Shown here: positions 5,070-10,986 of the stretch, piece after piece
How positions within the stretch are numbered: the first letter of the stretch is position 1
Layout: the number at the start of each line of letters is the position of its first letter
NCBI GenBank assembly: GCA_937896895.1
Contig: CALBNV010000040.1
Location: 1 to 10,986 of the forward strand
DNA length: 10,986 nt
Source of the DNA: an uncultured Bacteroidales bacterium
Lineage (GTDB): Bacteria > Bacteroidota > Bacteroidia > Bacteroidales > F082
Direction: 5' to 3'
Made by a program: the position numbers and the translations under genes
The notes under the pieces: model-generated
Databases searched by the model: none
What the model saw: the letters and a program-made list of their open reading frames with translations, nothing else
What the model was told of the DNA's origin: nothing

Positions 5070-7128
5070 CAAAATATTGCTTTGTGGCGTAATGTTCCGG
5101 TTTTGAGAGTGTCGGGTCATCGTCAAGCAGGAGGTTCGCCATGCGTCGTGTGTGTCTAATAATCGGTTCATCGTGCTGGAAATCGCCTAATTTCATCTCT
5201 ATCTGTCCCGATTGACGTGTGCCTTGTGTCTCACCCGGGCCGCGTAGCTGAAGGTCGGCCTCTGCAATTTCAAAGCCGTCGTTGGTACGCACCATCGTCT
5301 CCATCCGTTTCTTGCCTTCGCCTGTGATTTTATGGTCGGTGATAAGCACGCAGAACGACTGGTCGGCGCCGCGCCCCACTCTTCCGCGGAGCTGATGCAG
5401 CTGCGAAAGCCCGAACCTGTTGGCGTTTTCAATTATCATGACTGAAGCGTTAGGCACATTCACGCCGACCTCAATGACCGTCGTTGCCACCATGATATGC
5501 GCCTCACCGCGCACGAAACGCTGCATCTCCCAGTCTTTGTCGTCAGGTTTCATCTGTCCGTGAACCATGCAGATATGATATTGCGGTTCAGGGAAATCGC
5601 GGCACATCGCGTCAAAACCTTCCTGAAGGTTGATGAGGTCCATCTTCTCCGATTCCTTTATCAAAGGATAGACGACATAGATCTGTCGGCCTTCGGCGAT
5701 TTGTTTTTTCATGAAGCCGATGATTGCGAGACGTTGCTCCTGATAAGCGTGTATTGTCTTGACGGGCTTGCGTCCGGGCGGCAGTTCGTCGATTTTCGAG
5801 ACATCGAGGTCGCCATATTCCGTCATGGCGAGAGTGCGTGGTATCGGGGTTGCTGTCATCACCAAGGTATGAGGTGGGAACGGAGTCTTCTCCCAGAAAG
5901 AGGCACGTTGTGCAACGCCGAAACGATGTTGTTCGTCGATGATGCAAAGGCCCAAGTTCTTGAAAACCACAGTATCTTCAATAAGCGCGTGGGTACCGAT
6001 GATGATTTGAAGTTCGCCAGAGGCGAGGTCGGCGAGAATCTGTCTGCGTTCAGAGGTTTTCGTCGAGCCTGTCAACAATGCGACATGCACATTGAGACCT
6101 TCAAGCTGTTTGCGAATTGTCTCAAGATGCTGAGTGGCAAGAATTTCCGTCGGTGCCATCAGTGCGGCTTGGAAGCCGTTGTCAAGGGCAATGAGCATAA
6201 TCATCAGCGCGACGATAGTCTTTCCGCTGCCCACATCGCCTTGCAGGAGCCTGTTCATCTGATGTCCGCTTTTCAGGTCGGCACGGATCTCCCGAATCAC
6301 GCGTTTCTGCGCATTTGTCAAGGGAAATGGAAGATGTTCCTTATAAAATGTATTAAAATAATATCCAATATTCTGAAAGACAACGCTTTGAGTGTTTTTC
6401 TCACGATCTTTCTTATGAATCAGAAGGCGAAGTTGGAAGAAAAAATGTTCTTCATATTTAAGTCGAAGAGTGGATTGTTCAATGTCGCGACTGTTTGAAG
6501 GAAGATGAATTTTATAGTAAGCTTCTTTGCGAGACATCAGTTTGTCGTTAAGCACAAGGCTTTCAGGAAGCACTTCCGGAACCATGTTCCATGACTGCAA
6601 CACGCATGTTTTGATAAGTTTTGCAAGCTGTTTGGTGCCGAGACCGGCATTTTTCATTTTTTCAGTAGTATTATAAACACCTTGGAGTGCTTCGCCTGCT
6701 ACCACGTCATTCGGGTCATAGTCTTCGATGTCGGGGTGAGTGAAGCTGAAACGGTTATTAAAGACACTTGCTTTTCCGAATATCAGATATTTCGTATCAG
6801 GTTTGAATCGAGTTTTTATCCATTTCAGGCCTTTGAACCACACCAATTCGATTGAGCCGCTGTCATCGGTAAAAGTTGCAGTGATGCGGGTTGTACGAGG
6901 TTGACCGAACTCTTTTAGATTGCTTACTGTTCCAACTAATTGATAATAAACGCTATCATCACATATTTCCCTTACTTTATGAATTTTTGAGCGGTCAATA
7001 TATCGGAATGGGAAATAGTCGAGTAAGTCCTGAAACGTAAAAATCTGAAGTTCTTTATTAAGAATTTCAGCACGTTTCGGGCCGACGCCTTTCAGGAATT
7101 CTATTTTTGTGTGCAGAATGTCAACCAC
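5026..7128 (-). CDS. recG: ATP-dependent DNA helicase RecG
   Basis: This 700-residue protein is full length for the family. RecG binds branched DNA and reverses stalled replication forks, unwinds R-loops and moves Holliday junctions. An N-terminal helix-hairpin-helix-like GVGPKRA (14-20) is followed by the OB-fold wedge domain (about 55-150). The helicase core then has Walker A GDVGSGKT (297-304), APTEIL (325-330), the DEQH box (398-401), TATPIP (425-430) and RGRVGRG (581-587). The C-terminal region has DLQLRGPGE (625-633), a RecG hallmark. The start is GTG at 7126-7128, placed about 16 bp after the -7 box; the overlapping ATG at 7128-7130 is in another frame. No Shine-Dalgarno sequence is present. 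The gene lies just downstream of the rRNA operon in the same direction. Its 3' end overlaps the deacetylase gene by 44 bp, leaving no room for a terminator between them. Confidence 0.97.
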   Translation of the reverse strand: MVDILHTKIEFLKGVGPKRAEILNKELQIFTFQDLLDYFPFRYIDRSKIHKVREICDDSVYYQLVGTVSNLKEFGQPRTTRITATFTDDSGSIELVWFKGLKWIKTRFKPDTKYLIFGKASVFNNRFSFTHPDIEDYDPNDVVAGEALQGVYNTTEKMKNAGLGTKQLAKLIKTCVLQSWNMVPEVLPESLVLNDKLMSRKEAYYKIHLPSNSRDIEQSTLRLKYEEHFFFQLRLLIHKKDREKNTQSVVFQNIGYYFNTFYKEHLPFPLTNAQKRVIREIRADLKSGHQMNRLLQGDVGSGKTIVALMIMLIALDNGFQAALMAPTEILATQHLETIRKQLEGLNVHVALLTGSTKTSERRQILADLASGELQIIIGTHALIEDTVVFKNLGLCIIDEQHRFGVAQRASFWEKTPFPPHTLVMTATPIPRTLAMTEYGDLDVSKIDELPPGRKPVKTIHAYQEQRLAIIGFMKKQIAEGRQIYVVYPLIKESEKMDLINLQEGFDAMCRDFPEPQYHICMVHGQMKPDDKDWEMQRFVRGEAHIMVATTVIEVGVNVPNASVMIIENANRFGLSQLHQLRGRVGRGADQSFCVLITDHKITGEGKKRMETMVRTNDGFEIAEADLQLRGPGETQGTRQSGQIEMKLGDFQHDEPIIRHTRRMANLLLDDDPTLSKPEHYATKQYFVKMFEQDFDWSRIG

Positions 7129-7144
7129 ATTTAAAATTTTTCTG

Positions 7145-7152
7145 CAAAGGTA
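7145..7152 (-). promoter_or_regulatory. -7 promoter box for recG
   Basis: The minus strand reads TACCTTTG, matching TAnnTTTG, 16 bp before the GTG start. The leader would be about 10 nt. A TTTG at 7163-7166 is too close (10 bp) to be its -33 partner. Confidence 0.55.
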
Positions 7153-7168
7153 GCAAAAAAGTCAAAGT

Positions 7169-7201
7169 GAGAGTGATAAAAAGATGAAGGAGAGTGATAA
7201 A
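7169..7201. repeat. 12-bp direct repeat, 21 bp apart, upstream of recG
   Basis: GAGAGTGATAAA occurs at 7169-7180 and 7190-7201. The 21-bp spacing equals two helical turns and also three heptamers, so it could be a pair of protein sites upstream of the recG promoter or a weak member of the window's 7-bp repeats. Confidence 0.6.
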
Positions 7202-7245
7202 TCGTGGTGGTGTGTCAGGATTGTTATTTAGGCGTTGAAACGCGA

Positions 7246-7271
7246 AAGCCCGTCCAGTGTTGGGCGGGCTT
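7246..7271 (-). terminator. Terminator hairpin of the rRNA operon
   Basis: A 10-bp GC-rich stem (7246-7255 with 7262-7271, one G-U pair) with a 6-nt loop lies about 10 bp past the 5S 3' end. In the minus direction it is followed by TCGCGTTTC, a poor T-run, so it may be leaky and let some transcription reach recG. Confidence 0.65.
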
Positions 7272-7280
7272 CGTGTAATG

Positions 7281-7391
<111 letters not shown>

Positions 7392-7516
7392 TGTGTCTCC
7401 AAGGCTCTTGCCTTGACATGGTCGGAAGGAGGACGGGGCTTTCGAAGAGCCGCGCAACGCGCGGTGCCGGATGACATCCGCTACTGCGTGCCGTACGGAC
7501 TGACCCTCATGTCAGA

Positions 7517-10403
<2,887 letters not shown>

Positions 10404-10524
10404 TATCCGAACGACACAACTTCATGTCGGTATCCTCTCGGTACCTCGTGTTGCTCTTGTGCTCTTTATTACTCGTGTCTCCTTCCAGTATGTCAAAGAA
10501 CCTCGCCCCACAACCGGGGCTGCG
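10404..10524 (-). other. Internal transcribed spacer between tRNA-Ala and 23S
   Basis: These 121 bases are transcribed leader of the 23S gene. Next to the 23S 5' end the RNA can form a local stem (GGATA 10404-10408 with TATCC 10392-10396), probably part of the processing region. I see no gene here. Confidence 0.7.
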
Positions 10525-10597
10525 TGGAGGATAAGGGACTCGAACCCTTGACTTCCAGCTTGCAAAGCTGGCGCTCTACCGGCTGAGCTAATCCCCC
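10525..10597 (-). tRNA. tRNA-Ala (anticodon TGC)
   Basis: A 73-nt cloverleaf folds fully, with anticodon stem CCAGC/GCTGG, loop TTTGCAA and anticodon TGC at 10562-10564. The acceptor stem has the G3-U70 wobble pair that marks alanine tRNA. The discriminator is A. CCA is not encoded (the next bases are CGC) and must be added after transcription. Confidence 0.97.
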
Positions 10598-10611
10598 GCG
10601 GCGACTTCCCG

Positions 10612-10685
10612 TAGTCCCGGGCAGACTCGAACTGCCGACCCCCACATTATCAGTGTGGTGCTCTAACCGACTGAGCTACAGGACT
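10612..10685 (-). tRNA. tRNA-Ile (anticodon GAT)
   Basis: A 74-nt cloverleaf with acceptor AGTCCTG/CGGGACT, anticodon stem CCACA/TGTGG and loop CTGATAA gives anticodon GAT (10649-10651). It starts with the A1-U72 pair, as in E. coli tRNA-Ile. CCA is not encoded. It lies 14 nt from tRNA-Ala, the usual spacer arrangement. Confidence 0.97.
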
Positions 10686-10824
10686 CCGTCCGATCCGTCT
10701 GCGCCGCGCCCTGAGCGCGGCGGGGTGGCTCACGCCCTCCCCATGGCCCATCATCTCCAGCAATCAGCCTGTCTGAAAGGGGCGGGAAAAGACATCTCTC
10801 CCCATACTGCGGGCCACCCGCTCC
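10686..10824 (-). other. Internal transcribed spacer between 16S and tRNA-Ile
   Basis: This 139-bp spacer contains a strong 8-bp GC hairpin (10702-10709 with 10715-10722, 5-nt loop) next to the tRNA-Ile 5' end, probably an RNase processing structure. No protein gene is supported. Confidence 0.7.

Positions 10825-10986
<162 letters not shown>

Noticed and set aside
5497..6498. 333-residue open frame on the + strand, antisense to recG
   Set aside because: The minus frame carries all RecG helicase motifs over its full length. The antisense frame shows no known motif and is a shadow of the coding strand.

Overview
The window looks like the chromosome of a Bacteroidota bacterium, most likely order Bacteroidales. 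Four signs point there: a secreted protein with a C-terminal type IX secretion (T9SS) sorting domain; several start sites preceded by the Bacteroidota sigma factor -7 box TAnnTTTG; no Shine-Dalgarno sequence before any of the five protein genes; and a 16S rRNA 3' end of the Bacteroidales type (ACACCTCCTTTCT). I cannot name a genus.

Left part (1-7128), five protein genes. A 589-residue secreted, T9SS-sorted protein with a cleaved-adhesin-like domain (+, 216-1985) is followed by a divergent pair: an EamA-type 10-helix transporter (-, 2082-2990) and a CobW/COG0523 GTPase with a long histidine-rich loop (+, 3089-4318). Next come a NodB-type polysaccharide deacetylase (+, 4404-5069) and the DNA helicase RecG (-, 5026-7128). 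The deacetylase and RecG genes converge and overlap by 44 bp.

Right part (7246-10986), a complete rRNA operon apart from most of the 16S gene. It lies on the minus strand in the classical order 16S, tRNA-Ile(GAT), tRNA-Ala(TGC), 23S, 5S, with a terminator hairpin after 5S. The many open frames across it are artefacts of GC-rich rRNA. recG lies directly downstream in the same direction.

These are mostly housekeeping and ordinary accessory genes. I see no phage, insertion sequence, CRISPR array or defence system. The most unusual signal is intergenic: short low-complexity stretches with a strict 7-bp period, at 7-48 with 57-112, 1994-2050 and 4314-4406, and a weaker 21-bp spaced case at 7169-7201. 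Three of them fold into hairpins, two of which are clear terminator candidates. This resembles in form the heptanucleotide STRR repeats known from cyanobacteria. Two near-identical hairpins of this family flank the secreted-protein gene. In the 23S rRNA, a compensated A2057-U2611 pair replaces the E. coli G-C pair at the macrolide site.
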